This document shows, one piece after another, positions 34,310 through 43,470 of a DNA stretch of 64,000 nt. The notes under the pieces are model-generated. The model saw nothing but the letters and a program-made list of their open reading frames with translations. It was not told the origin of the DNA and did not search any database. This DNA comes from JAPOUP01 sp026708635 (lineage in GTDB: Bacteria; Pseudomonadota; Alphaproteobacteria; Rhodobacterales; Rhodobacteraceae). The stretch's first letter is position 1; every line of letters begins with the position of its first letter. Location: assembly GCA_965200115.1 (NCBI GenBank), contig OZ241336.1, positions 2,666,001-2,730,000 on the forward strand, given 5' to 3'. The translations under genes were made by a program, and so were the position numbers.

Positions 34310-34478
34310 CGTCCGTTCTTCTCGTCGTGCAAATGCCTTCTATGGTCACGCTCGTTTTTCCGGCAACCTCCTTAGCAACCTCCTTGGCGGCCTTCAGGTC
34401 AGGTAATGATAAAAGAACTTCGGGGGCGACAGTGGCAGGAGGACCATGTATAATGAGGCTAAATTTGCCATCCGTCAT
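34302..34478 (-). CDS. Small hypothetical protein coupled to the glycine-zipper gene
   Basis: A 58-residue protein from ATG 34478 opening MTDGKFSLIIHGPPATVAPE, with a Lys/Glu-rich helix (LKAAKEVAKEVAGKT) and the end CTTRRTDDE. GGAAGGAACGGGCG lies ahead of the start. It overlaps the start of the glycine-zipper gene by 8 bp. No family recognised; a membrane-peptide/antidote pairing is possible. Confidence 0.5.
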   Translation of the reverse strand: MTDGKFSLIIHGPPATVAPEVLLSLPDLKAAKEVAKEVAGKTSVTIEGICTTRRTDDE

Positions 34479-34534
34479 CGCCCGTTCCTTCCGCCTCCAT
34501 GAATCCCCACGGCTTCACCATGCCCCGAACCGGC

Positions 34535-34723
34535 CTATTCGGGCGGGGGAAAGATTTCGTCATATCTGGCCGTTTCACTCCATGTTTGCTCGCGCGGATT
34601 CCTCACGGAAACGCCGGCCACCGAAGCCCGGACGTGACGGACAAGACGGTTGGTGGCTTCGTCCCTGATTTCGATCTCAACCTTTGTTTTGGTCTCATGC
34701 TTCACAACACAAATGTTGGGCAT
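34535..34723 (-). CDS. Small hypothetical protein (follows TbpB-like lipoprotein)
   Basis: A 62-residue beta-rich protein opening MPNICVVKHETKTKVEIEIR. It begins 53 bp after the lipoprotein stop, with AAAGGAGAGAAAACACG ahead of the ATG, nearly the same leader as the 69-residue gene at 32,269. No family recognised. Confidence 0.6.
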   Translation of the reverse strand: MPNICVVKHETKTKVEIEIRDEATNRLVRHVRASVAGVSVRNPREQTWSETARYDEIFPPPE

Positions 34724-34776
34724 CGTGTTTTCTCTCCTTTCGTTTCACCACCCGCCCGATCAGGACGCGGACGGGA

Positions 34777-35490
34777 TCATTCCCTTTCCGCCCCGAACGC
34801 CCCGACGATTCCGTTCCTCTCGAACACGCCCCCGGCCTCCCCGGCGCTCCGTCCGTAGAACTCGCCCCTGATGTAGTCGTCGGAGCGGATCCTCCGCGAG
34901 AATCCGCCGTCCCTCACGGGCAGGCCCCGCCATCGCATCGCCGCCCGCGCCCGGGGCGTCAGCGTCACGTCAACCAGCGGATCGGAGAGATCGGGGATGG
35001 CGAGCTCGGCTCCCCCGCGCACGGCGCGGTTGTTGGCGTCCAGTCCGACCATATCGCCCCGCCAGGTGGCGGACCCCCGCAGCGGCAGGCTGTCGGGACG
35101 CACCACGCCGACCGCGACTGCGTAGCGGGCCGACGCTCCGTCATCCCGGCCATAGATCGCCGCCGCCCCCGTGTCGCTCCAGTCCCCGAGGGTGTTCCAG
35201 ACGGTCGCCGATACGCCGGAAGCGTCGATTTCATCGGCCTGGAACTCAACGGTTTGCCCCCGAGCGGTCGCCCGGCAAAAACCGCTGGGCGTGCAGGAAA
35301 AGGCGACGCGCAACCGGCTCCCGTCCGGATAATTGTACTGAGCGTCGCTAAGCTGAAAGGAGTTCGCCTCGATGTCCGATAGCGGCGGACCCACGACGTC
35401 GATGTCGGGACCTCCCCCACCGCCGCATCCGGCGAGGGCCAGCGCTCCCGCCAGCGTGACGGCGGACATCAACGCTTTCGGTGCCGTCAT
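34777..35490 (-). CDS. TbpB-like surface lipoprotein
   Basis: A 237-residue lipoprotein from ATG 35490: signal MTAPKALMSAVTLAGALALA, lipobox Cys22, poly-Gly after the Cys. The C-terminus (RGEFYGRSAGEAGGVFERNG, then IVGAFGAERE) is the closing motif of transferrin-binding-protein-B-type barrels and related surface lipoproteins. The middle is beta-rich. It probably sits on the outer membrane surface; the ligand is unknown. One of six lipoprotein genes in tandem. Confidence 0.8.
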   Translation of the reverse strand: MTAPKALMSAVTLAGALALAGCGGGGGPDIDVVGPPLSDIEANSFQLSDAQYNYPDGSRLRVAFSCTPSGFCRATARGQTVEFQADEIDASGVSATVWNTLGDWSDTGAAAIYGRDDGASARYAVAVGVVRPDSLPLRGSATWRGDMVGLDANNRAVRGGAELAIPDLSDPLVDVTLTPRARAAMRWRGLPVRDGGFSRRIRSDDYIRGEFYGRSAGEAGGVFERNGIVGAFGAERE

Positions 35491-35545
35491 CTCTCTCTCC
35501 TTTCGCCACCGCGCCCATGGCCTAACGGTTGCCGAGAGCCGTTCC

Positions 35546-36817
35546 TCAGGGGCCGGCGCCCTCCCGCCCGATGGCGAAGGCGCCCACGGCGCGGCCGTCG
35601 GTGAAGGTGAGGTCGAACGACCCCGCGGCGTGGGTCGGGGGGTGGGTCTTGAGCGGCGTGGTGCTGCCCATACCGCCACTCACCCGGTCCGTGGAGAACG
35701 CGACGGAGAGGTCGTTGACGTTACGGACGAGGTAGGGCGGCTTGCCGGTCGCGACGCTCCCGGGATCCACGGCGCCGCCGTCCCGCAGGTCGCCGTCGAT
35801 CGTGGCCGTCCAGCCAAGGTCGCCGGTCCGGCCCACGAGGCGGAAATTGTCGATCGTGCCGGTGAGCGAGGGGGCCACGTCGAACCGGTCGTCGTCCGTA
35901 TTGTCGATCCCGAAGGCGACCGTGAGGGCAACGGCGGCCGTCATCTCCCCGGCGGTCCCGTCGGTATGGGCGGCGAAGCCGGAGGCCGCGCCGCGGAAGG
36001 ACGCCGTGGCCCCGTCGGCGCCGGTCCGGTTCTCCGGCGCGATGGTCTGGAGATCGGACAGCGCGTAGACGGCGTCCGCGTTCCTGTTGTCCCAGCGGTG
36101 GATGGTGCCGCCCTCGTCCATCCAGACGGCGTAGTAGAGGTCGTCGTCGTCGGGCACGTCGGTCCCCAATACGGTCGGCACGGGCACGAGGGCGCCGGGA
36201 ACGTCGGCCCGCGTGTTGGTGTCGAGGAAAGCCGAGCGCACGGCCTCCCGGACCACGAGCTCGGCGCGGTGGGCGGCGTGGAGGAAGGCCAGGGCGGGAT
36301 TGTCGCCCGGGTCGATACCGAGCGCGTCGAGTTCCTCCCAGTCGGTGACCGCCACGATTTGCCGGGCGGTCGCCCGGTCCGTCTCCGGGGTCTCCGGGTC
36401 CATGACCTGCGCCAGCTCGAACAGGGCGTCGTACTGGTTCCGGGTCAGCGTCTCGGGGTCCAGGGTCCCCGCCAGCGCGGCGGGATCGGCGGCCGCGAGG
36501 ATCCGGTCGCGCAGGGCCTCATAGGTCCCCGCGGCACTGGCGGGAACGGGAGCCGGGCTGGGGCCGCCTCCCCCGCCGCCTCCGGAGATGGCGCCTCCGC
36601 CCCCTCCTCCGCCACCGCCGCCGGTGGTGACGGGCGTGACCGGCGCGGCGGGTTCCCCGGGCGTCGGTTCCGGGCCGTTCGGGTCCGTGGCGTCAGGGTC
36701 GGGCCGTACGGTGATCGTGGTGTCGCCGGATGGCGCGGGGCCTCCCCCGCCGCCGCAGGCGGCCAGCGCGAGGGCGGACGCCAAAGCCAAAACCGGGACC
36801 ATCGGGGAACGGGTCAT
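35546..36817 (-). CDS. Gly-rich surface lipoprotein, TbpB-like C-terminus
   Basis: A 423-residue lipoprotein with lipobox LAAC (Cys21) and a long Gly/Pro/Thr linker to about residue 95. A helical region follows, then a beta region ending FDLTFTDGRAVGAFAIGREG, the same closing style as its neighbours. Residues about 200-260 (DLYYAVWMDEGGTIHRWDNR) recall the wall of the next lipoproteins' barrel (YGMWLDGTD). Ligand unknown. Confidence 0.75.
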   Translation of the reverse strand: MTRSPMVPVLALASALALAACGGGGGPAPSGDTTITVRPDPDATDPNGPEPTPGEPAAPVTPVTTGGGGGGGGGGAISGGGGGGGPSPAPVPASAAGTYEALRDRILAAADPAALAGTLDPETLTRNQYDALFELAQVMDPETPETDRATARQIVAVTDWEELDALGIDPGDNPALAFLHAAHRAELVVREAVRSAFLDTNTRADVPGALVPVPTVLGTDVPDDDDLYYAVWMDEGGTIHRWDNRNADAVYALSDLQTIAPENRTGADGATASFRGAASGFAAHTDGTAGEMTAAVALTVAFGIDNTDDDRFDVAPSLTGTIDNFRLVGRTGDLGWTATIDGDLRDGGAVDPGSVATGKPPYLVRNVNDLSVAFSTDRVSGGMGSTTPLKTHPPTHAAGSFDLTFTDGRAVGAFAIGREGAGP

Positions 36818-36842
36818 GGGACCATCCTCTCTCTCTGAAGGG

Positions 36843-39176
36843 TCACTCCGCCGTCGCGTCGAACTGGCCGATGGCGGCCCCGTCGGTGAAGTCGGCGTCG
36901 AAACCGCCGTAGAAGCCCGCGGGCCGCGCGCCGTCCGTCCCGTAGGCGTAGGCGCTCCAGCCGCCGGCGGTGGGGTGGCCGGTCCCGACGCCGCCGAACG
37001 ACGCGTTGGGAACGTCGCCCGATCCCAGGACGGCGGTCCCGAGGTCGACCGTCCAGGAGGACCCGACGTGGGCCGTGCCCTGCGCCGCGGGGTCGGCGGA
37101 CCGGAAGTCGCGGATTTCGCCGCCGAGCGTCGGGCCGGGCCCGAACGTCGCCTCCAGCCTCACGTCCGCCTCGAAGTGGCCGGACGCCGTGGTGGCCGCG
37201 TCCCCGGTTCCCGTCGCGCGCGCCGAGAGGCCGCGCGTCACGCCCGTGTAGGTCGCCGTGGCGGCCAGGCCGTTGTCGGTGGTGCCGGCGGTGGTCAGGT
37301 CAACCGTCCCCGCGGCGCCGCCGGAATCGACGAGGCCCATGCGCGTCTCCAGCGAGGGCACCGCGTCCGTCCCGTCGAGCCACATGCCGTAGTCGGCGTA
37401 GAGGGCCGGCGGGGTCGCGTCCGGGGCCGCGTTCGGGTTGCGGGCGAAGACGCGGTCCAACTGGTTGCCCTCGCTGTCGGCAAGATCCGCGAGCGCGCCG
37501 CCCTTCGCGAACCGGGCCGTGCCGGGGCTCGCTTTGGACGGGTCGCTGACGGTGTTTTCCAGCAGGGTCCGGATGACGGTGGCCTTGGCGCTCTCGATGC
37601 CCTGGGCCGCGGCCGCGGCCAGTATGGCCCTGTCCCTCCTCTGCCGCTCCGCCGCGCGTGCTTCCGTGGCCTCGATGCCGTCGATGGCCGTCTGGACCCC
37701 GCGCGACCTGACCGCCAGACGGGACCGCAGCGCCCCCGCCGCGTCGATCTCGCCCCGCAGGGCGTCCCTCTCGGCCTCCCGGGCCGCCACGACGGCTTCC
37801 CGGGGCGTGACCTCGGCCAGCTTGCGTCGGTACTCGGCGCGCTTGGGCCCGACCAGGCCGCCGGTGATGGTGCCGGTGCCGGTGTCCAAGGTGCCCAACG
37901 CGGCCAGCCGGGCACGACAGGACACCGCTTCGGTGCAGCCCCGGCCCGGGCCCAGGCGGCTGACAGCTGAATATGCTTCGTCCCCGAGCGCGTCGCGGAT
38001 CATGTTAAACTCGTTTCTCAGATCGCCCAGTTCGCCCCTCAGGCGGCTGGCGTCGGCTCGCAGGGGGGCGAGCAGGGCCTCCGCGGCCGTGACCTCGTCC
38101 TCTTTCGCGTTCAGTCGCGCTGTCAGGGCCGGGACGGTCGCCAGCAGCCGCGCCGCCTCGGCGTCGAGCGCGTCCCTGGCCGCCACGGCCTTGGCCCCGT
38201 AGCGGGCGAGGAACGCCAGCAGCTCGTCGACGGTCGCGACGTCCTCGGCGGCCGCCGCCGTGAGGCCCCCGGACACGCCCGTCGCCCCGACGATCACGTT
38301 GGTCCTGATGAAATCAATGCTTTCGGCGCGGGGGGGAAGGGTGACGCCCTGCACGATCCTTTCCGGTAGCGCCTCCTGGAAGGCCAACTCGAAATCGAAC
38401 ACGGGCACGCCGCTCCGCTCCTGGACGATGAAGTCATCGATGTAGGATCCGACCAGCAGCGAGCCGTCCGAAAGCTCCAGGTCCTCGTCCTCCGCGCCGG
38501 TGCGGATGACGGTGATCACGCTCGCGACCGCGTCCGCGGTGTACCCGGCGTAGAGCGCGTCCTGGGCGATGGTCTCGATGTGGTCCATGTAGGCGCCGCC
38601 AAGGGGCAGGGGCGTCGCCGTCGGGACGGCGTCCGTCACCGCCGTCGGAAAGTACGCGTCCAGGAACTCGTAGAGGGTGGCGCCGTCCGAGTCGCCGGAG
38701 ACGGGGAAGGCGTCGGGATCGAGCGTGCCGGCGGTTCCGCTCCAGTAGACGCCGCAGAGGGCCACGTCGCAGTCCAGGGACAGTCCGGGTCCGGTGGGGG
38801 TCGGGTTGGGATTCGGGTTGGGGTTGGGATTCGGGTTGGGGTTGGGATTGGGATTCGGGTTGGGATTCGGATTGGGGTTGGGATTCGGGTTGGGATTTGG
38901 GTTGGGGTTGCCTCCCCCTCCGCCGTCGCCTCCGCCGCCGCCTCCGCCGCCCGTGGTGGGCGTGGCCGGCGTCGTGGGCGTTGTGTCCGGATCGGGCGTG
39001 ACGGTCGTGTCGCCGGTGTCTGGCGTGGTGGACGTGGTGTCGCCTGTTCCGGCGCCGCCACCTGTGTCGCCGCCGCCGCCGGGGCCGGATGGGGTGCCGC
39101 CGCCACCGCCGCCGCAGGCGGCCAGAAGGAGGGCGGATGCGAGAGCCGAGGCCAGTGGCAGTGGGGATCGGGTCAT
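36843..39176 (-). CDS. Large surface lipoprotein with Asn-Pro repeat linker and coiled coil
   Basis: A 777-residue lipoprotein: lipobox LAAC (Cys21), Gly/Thr/Pro linker, then about 18 Asn-Pro dipeptides. Residues about 330-560 are a long coiled-coil stalk rich in Ala, Arg and Glu. The C-terminal barrel-like domain has YADYGMWLDGTDAVPSLETR and ends FYGGFDADFTDGAAIGQFDA. Linker and C-terminal domain are close to those of the neighbouring MITE-broken gene, so the two are duplicates. Probably displays a beta domain on a stalk at the cell surface. Confidence 0.8.
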   Translation of the reverse strand: MTRSPLPLASALASALLLAACGGGGGGTPSGPGGGGDTGGGAGTGDTTSTTPDTGDTTVTPDPDTTPTTPATPTTGGGGGGGGDGGGGGNPNPNPNPNPNPNPNPNPNPNPNPNPNPNPNPNPNPTPTGPGLSLDCDVALCGVYWSGTAGTLDPDAFPVSGDSDGATLYEFLDAYFPTAVTDAVPTATPLPLGGAYMDHIETIAQDALYAGYTADAVASVITVIRTGAEDEDLELSDGSLLVGSYIDDFIVQERSGVPVFDFELAFQEALPERIVQGVTLPPRAESIDFIRTNVIVGATGVSGGLTAAAAEDVATVDELLAFLARYGAKAVAARDALDAEAARLLATVPALTARLNAKEDEVTAAEALLAPLRADASRLRGELGDLRNEFNMIRDALGDEAYSAVSRLGPGRGCTEAVSCRARLAALGTLDTGTGTITGGLVGPKRAEYRRKLAEVTPREAVVAAREAERDALRGEIDAAGALRSRLAVRSRGVQTAIDGIEATEARAAERQRRDRAILAAAAAQGIESAKATVIRTLLENTVSDPSKASPGTARFAKGGALADLADSEGNQLDRVFARNPNAAPDATPPALYADYGMWLDGTDAVPSLETRMGLVDSGGAAGTVDLTTAGTTDNGLAATATYTGVTRGLSARATGTGDAATTASGHFEADVRLEATFGPGPTLGGEIRDFRSADPAAQGTAHVGSSWTVDLGTAVLGSGDVPNASFGGVGTGHPTAGGWSAYAYGTDGARPAGFYGGFDADFTDGAAIGQFDATAE
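38803..38910 (-). repeat. Tandem hexanucleotide tract encoding (Asn-Pro)n
   Basis: About 18 units of a 6-bp repeat (AACCCC/AATCCC on the coding strand; GGGTTG/GGGATT on the plus strand). Slippage by whole units keeps the reading frame. The G-rich strand has many GGG runs and could fold into G-quadruplexes. A shorter tract of about 6 units is at 41,733-41,770. Confidence 0.85.
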
Positions 39177-39255
39177 GTCAGCGTGTCCTCTATGGATTCT
39201 GTCAGGGGAAGGGAGGGATGGGGCCGCGCGCGCCGGCGGCCCCTCCCCGGTCTCC

Positions 39256-42024
39256 TCAGTCCGCCGCGAACTGGCCGACGGCGGCCCCGTCGGTGAAGTC
39301 CGCCTCGAAGCCGCCGTGGAAGCCGGCCGGGCGCCGGCCGCTGTCCCCGTAGCCGTAGGCGCTCCAGCCGCCGGAGGTGGGATTGCCGGTCCCGGAGCCG
39401 GAGAACGGCGCGTTCAGGACCCGTCCCGTGCCCGTTCCCAGATCGGCGGTCCCGAGGTCGACCGCCCAGGACCCGACGTGGGCCGTGCCCTGCGCCGCGG
39501 GGTCGGCGGACCGGAAGTTGCCGATGGTGCCGCCGAGCGTCGGGGACGCGCCGAACGTCGCGTTGAGCCTCACGTCGGCCTCGAAGTGGCCGGACGCCGC
39601 CACCCCGTCCGTGTTGACGCGCGCCGACAGGCCGTGGGCCGTGCCGTCGTAGGTCGCGCGGTTGGCCAGGCGGTTGGTGCCGTCACCGACGGTGGTGAGG
39701 TCAACCCCGACGCCGGTGGTGCCCGGGACGTAGACGAGCCCGCGCCGCGTCTCGAGCCCGAGGGCGTCGTCGGCCCCGGTCAGCCACATGCCGTAGTCGA
39801 CGTAGCGGACCGCCTCCCAGGTTCCGTCACCGTCGGAATCCACGTAGCGGAAGCGCGTGGGATTCGTCTGGTCGTTTATGAAAGCGCCCAAGCTCTGGCC
39901 GATCAGGACGTTGTCCGGGTCCGCGTAGCGGGACGGGGTGAAGTACCATCCCCCGCCGATCCGGGTGGCGTCGGCGGCGCCGAGGTCGTTGCATCTGGAG
40001 CCGTCGCAGTAGAGCGTCCCGTGCACCCCCTTGAACGTCGCCGCGTAGAAGGTGCCGCGCTCGGCCCTGGGATCGACGGTGGCGGAGGCTATATACGCTA
40101 TGTCCAGCACCCGCTGCCCGCTCAGGTTCAGCGCGTCGTGGCTGCCGAGGGCCGTCTTGTTCGCCCTGAGCCTGGCGTAGGCGGCGTCCCTGGCGGCGTC
40201 ATCCGCCAGGTCGGTGTAGGCGTAGGTATCTCCGTTGCCGGCATCGGTTCTGCTGGCCGGAAGCGGCGCGGTGACGTCGCGGCGGACGAAACCCTCGTTG
40301 ATGCCGGCCAGCGCCTGCGCGGCGGTGCGGGTCCCCGCCGGGCGTTCGGCCCGGGCGAAGACCCGGTCGGCGTTCGCCCTGGAGTCGAGATCGGAGATGT
40401 CGTCAGCGCTCAGGAAACGCGCCGCGCTGGGATTTGTGTGGGACGGGTCATTGGCGACCGACCTCAGCAGGGTCAGGACGGCGCCGGCCTTGCCGCCCTC
40501 GAAGCCGGCCAGCGCGGTCCTGTCGGCCGTCTGCCGGTCCCGCGCGGCGCCCTCGTTGACCGCGATGCTGTCGATCCGGTCTTGGGCGTCGCCCGACTTG
40601 CTCTCAAGGCTGGACGCCAGAAACTCGTTCGCGACCGCCTGGTCGCGCAGGGCCTGCACGGCCGCCCGAAGGTTCGGCACCTCTGCGTCCAAATCATCGA
40701 TCTCACTCTGCTTCGCCATGACCTCGGCGTCCTTCGCCTTGACCTCGGCGTCCTTCGCCTTGACCTCGGCGTCCTTCGCCGTGAACAGGCCATCAAGCCT
40801 GGCCTTCTCGGCGGTGCAGGTCGTGAGGTCGGTGCAGTCACTCACCGAGCCGGAGGGACGGTCGCCAACCTCACCGTTCTCGTACCATACGACGAACGCC
40901 TGCGCGGTCCCACGATCCAAATCCAGATCGGCCCTTTCGCTGCTCAGCGCTGCCAGCTCGTTTTCCAGCATCTGTTTCTGGCTATCGAGCATGTCCCACT
41001 CCGCTTGCCTTGCGGGGCGGTCCGTGTTGTCGATCTCGGATTCGCGGACATTGGCGGCCGCCTCGTCCCTGGTCGCCTGCCCGTTCAGGACCGGGACGGT
41101 CGCCAGCAGCCGGACGGCCTCGGCGTCCAGCGCGTCCTTGGCCTCCTCGGCCTTGGCCCTGAGGGGGGCGATGCGGGCGAGCAGCGCGTCGATCGCCGCG
41201 AGGTCCGCCCCGGCGGCGTCCGCGAGACCGTTCGAGATTCCCAGCGCCGCCGCGATGACGGTCCCGGGATCCACGCTCAGGTCGGCCACGGTCGGCCTGC
41301 CCGCCGGATGCAGGCGCTCGTTCATCGCGTCGACCTCCGCGCCCTGGCGGAGGTCGAAGATCTGGCTACCGACGATATCGGCCACGGTCAGGTCGGCGTA
41401 CCTGCTGTCGCGGTCGAGGAAGTCGTTGACGTACTTGCTGTGGGGGTGGTCGCCGTCCGGCGGGTACACCGGCGGCGTGTCGACTTCACCGTCGTCACCG
41501 ACCGGAAACGCGTAACTGTTCTGGAAAGCGTAGGAGGATTACTAAGATAACTTGACCGCATACAATATGATGATTTTATATTGCGATCTAAACACAACAT
41601 AATGCGTCATGTCAAATTATCTTAGTAATCCCCAAGCGTAGGGGATGTCCGGCGTGGTGCCGCCGTCGGCGTCATGGTCCCAGAGGATGCCGCAGAGGTC
41701 CGTCGGGCAGGTGGCGCCCGTCTGGGGGTTGCTGGGATTCGGGTTGGGATTCGGATTCGGGTTGGGGTTGTCGCCCCCTCCCCCTCCGCCGCCGCCTCCG
41801 CCGCCCGTGGTGGGCGTGGCCGGCGTCGTGGGCGTTGTGCCCGGATCGGGCGTGACGGTCGTGTCGCCGGTGTCTGGCGTGGTGGACGTGGTGTCGTCTG
41901 TGCCGCCGCCGCCGCCCGTGTCCGAGGGGCCGCCGCCCCCTCCCCCGCCGCAGCCCGCGAGGGCGAGCGCCAGGGCCGCCGCCAGGGCGGGGAGTGCGGT
42001 GGATGTCGTGAGCCGTCGTGTCAT
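39256..42024 (-). pseudogene. Large surface lipoprotein gene broken by a MITE
   Basis: The 5' part from ATG 42024 encodes signal and lipobox (LALAGC, Cys25), poly-Gly, the TTSTTPDTGDTTVTPDPGTT linker and Asn-Pro repeats, then stops in the inserted element (AWGLLR stop). The 3' part resumes in the same frame with YAFQNSYAFPVGDDGEVDTP and runs through a coiled coil (repeated KDAEVKAKDAEVKAK) to a barrel domain ending GGFEADFTDGAAVGQFAAD. Removing the 99-bp element and one 9-bp duplicate restores an 886-residue protein, a duplicate of the neighbour at 36,843. Both halves are otherwise intact, so the insertion is recent. Confidence 0.85.
41535..41633 (-). mobile_element. MITE, 99 bp, AT-rich, 9-bp target duplication
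   Basis: Terminal inverted repeats of about 21 bp (core GGATTACTAAGATAA, one internal mismatch) bound an interior too short to encode anything. AAGCGTAGG at 41526-41534 is repeated at 41634-41642 as the target duplication. GC is about a third, against roughly two-thirds in the host gene. No transposase with these ends is in the window, so it must have been moved in trans. Confidence 0.88.
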
Positions 42025-42191
42025 GGCGCGTTCCTCTGTCTCTGGCGGGCCGTCTCGTCCGGGCGCGTCATTCCGTTGACGCCGGGAGCGGGCCGTCGGT
42101 TGTCCTGTCGTTCCGTGTCCGTGGGGTGCCCCCGGCGAGCGCGCCGCCGGGGGAAGTGGTCTGGGTCAGAAGCTATGATGGACGGGTCGTC

Positions 42192-43442
42192 CTAGTCGCA
42201 TTCGGCGCCGCAAGCTTGCCCGAACGCGCCGCGCAAGTGCAGGCTGTCATCTGTATCCGTCCTCGTGACGCTGAACTGGCCCGCGACATGGGACGGGGCC
42301 AAGTGGTCCTGATTACCGCCGACAACCTTCAGCGTCTCGCCGAAGAAGCCCCCGTTCCAGCTTCCGGACTGCCTCTTGACATCGCTGTCGCTGAACTTGG
42401 CGCTTCCGGAGAAGGTTCCGGAGGAGGTGATCGAAGTCGCCGTGAGTTCGATGTTGTCATTCGCATCAAGACCAGTATTGGCGGCTACATTTATGGCTCC
42501 GCCGACCATGCCGGTCCGGAAATTGGCCGTCAGATTGAGGTCGCCCGTACCCTCCGTCCACGAAGACGCCTTTCCGTCCGTACTATGGTAAAGCAGGACG
42601 TTTCCGGTCCCGCTATAGGCGGCGGTATTCGCGACAACAACCGGTGGGCCGCTGGAAGCCACGCGGCCAAGGGAAGTGTCGGGCTTCTTGCCGTAGGGGG
42701 TGCTTCCGCCCCAGACGACGCCGCGGTCCCCGTAAACGCGGGCGTTGCCCGCCGCCTGCGTACTTTTTGCCCAAATCCCGTAATAGGCGGCATTGTTGTT
42801 GGTACCGTCCCCTCGAATCCATAACTCGGTACGCGGTCCGCCCAGAGGCGTGAAGAACGGGGGATTTTCCGCAATATTTGTCCCGAAGTTAGTGAGTGGC
42901 GTTCCGGCTCCTGGGCCGGCGTTCCAGACCGTATTATCGCCCGCCATTCTGCTAGCGCCAGTCTTCAGCGCCTTAAGCAGCACGTCATCGCTGAGCGGGT
43001 CGGTGGACTCGGCCGGCCGTTCCGTGACCCCGGTGTCCACGGCGGTCTCCGGAGCGTCCTTCTCGGTGACCTCCGGCGTTCCGCCGCTGTAGGTGACCGA
43101 GCTGACCGCCCCTCCCACGGGAATGGTGACGACGCAATCCTCGCCGTCCGCCGGGCAGGTGAAGACGACGTCCCCGCGACTGGATGGACGTGATGTCAGC
43201 TCCAATTTCCCGCCCGAGGGAATCGTGTAGTCCGTTGCGCCCTCGGAGTTTGCCGAGCCTGTTATCGTCAGTCCGGTCGGCAGCGCCAGGGTTTTCGGCG
43301 CCGGCTCAGGCGGCGGCGTCATGCCGCCTTCCTCGTTGTTGGCGGGCGGCGCCGCCGGGGTGTCGCTTCCGCCCCCGCAGCCGGCCAGGGCCAGCGCGCC
43401 CGCGAGCGTCAGCGCTGGCATCATCAGTTTCGAGATTCTCAT
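42192..43442 (-). CDS. TbpB-like surface lipoprotein
   Basis: A 416-residue lipoprotein with lipobox LAGC (Cys22) and a short Gly/Pro linker. Residues about 45-115 form a beta domain with a Cys pair (FTCPADGEDCVV). The C-terminal 230 residues are a barrel-like domain with YYGIWAKSTQ, GSGSAKF-like strands and GSWNGGFFGETLKVVGGN, then VAGQFSVTRT. This matches the C-lobe style of TbpB-like proteins. The end has another Cys pair (QACGAECD). It lies just downstream of the porin gene on the same strand. Confidence 0.8.
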   Translation of the reverse strand: MRISKLMMPALTLAGALALAGCGGGSDTPAAPPANNEEGGMTPPPEPAPKTLALPTGLTITGSANSEGATDYTIPSGGKLELTSRPSSRGDVVFTCPADGEDCVVTIPVGGAVSSVTYSGGTPEVTEKDAPETAVDTGVTERPAESTDPLSDDVLLKALKTGASRMAGDNTVWNAGPGAGTPLTNFGTNIAENPPFFTPLGGPRTELWIRGDGTNNNAAYYGIWAKSTQAAGNARVYGDRGVVWGGSTPYGKKPDTSLGRVASSGPPVVVANTAAYSGTGNVLLYHSTDGKASSWTEGTGDLNLTANFRTGMVGGAINVAANTGLDANDNIELTATSITSSGTFSGSAKFSDSDVKRQSGSWNGGFFGETLKVVGGNQDHLAPSHVAGQFSVTRTDTDDSLHLRGAFGQACGAECD

Positions 43443-43470
43443 GTCATGTTTCCTTTCGTGTCCGGAGGGC

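Noticed and set aside
33497..37970. Several long plus-strand frames over the lipoprotein array
   Set aside because: Same mirror-frame effect; Pro/Gly/Arg-rich translation with no motifs.
38803..38910. Repeat tract as a CRISPR-like array
   Set aside because: The units are 6 bp, contiguous and in frame as Asn-Pro codons; there are no spacers and no cas genes.
38794..41550. A 918-codon open frame on the plus strand across the lipoprotein genes
   Set aside because: It is antisense to two lipoprotein genes with clear signal peptides and domains; very high GC keeps mirror frames open. No start site or family resemblance.
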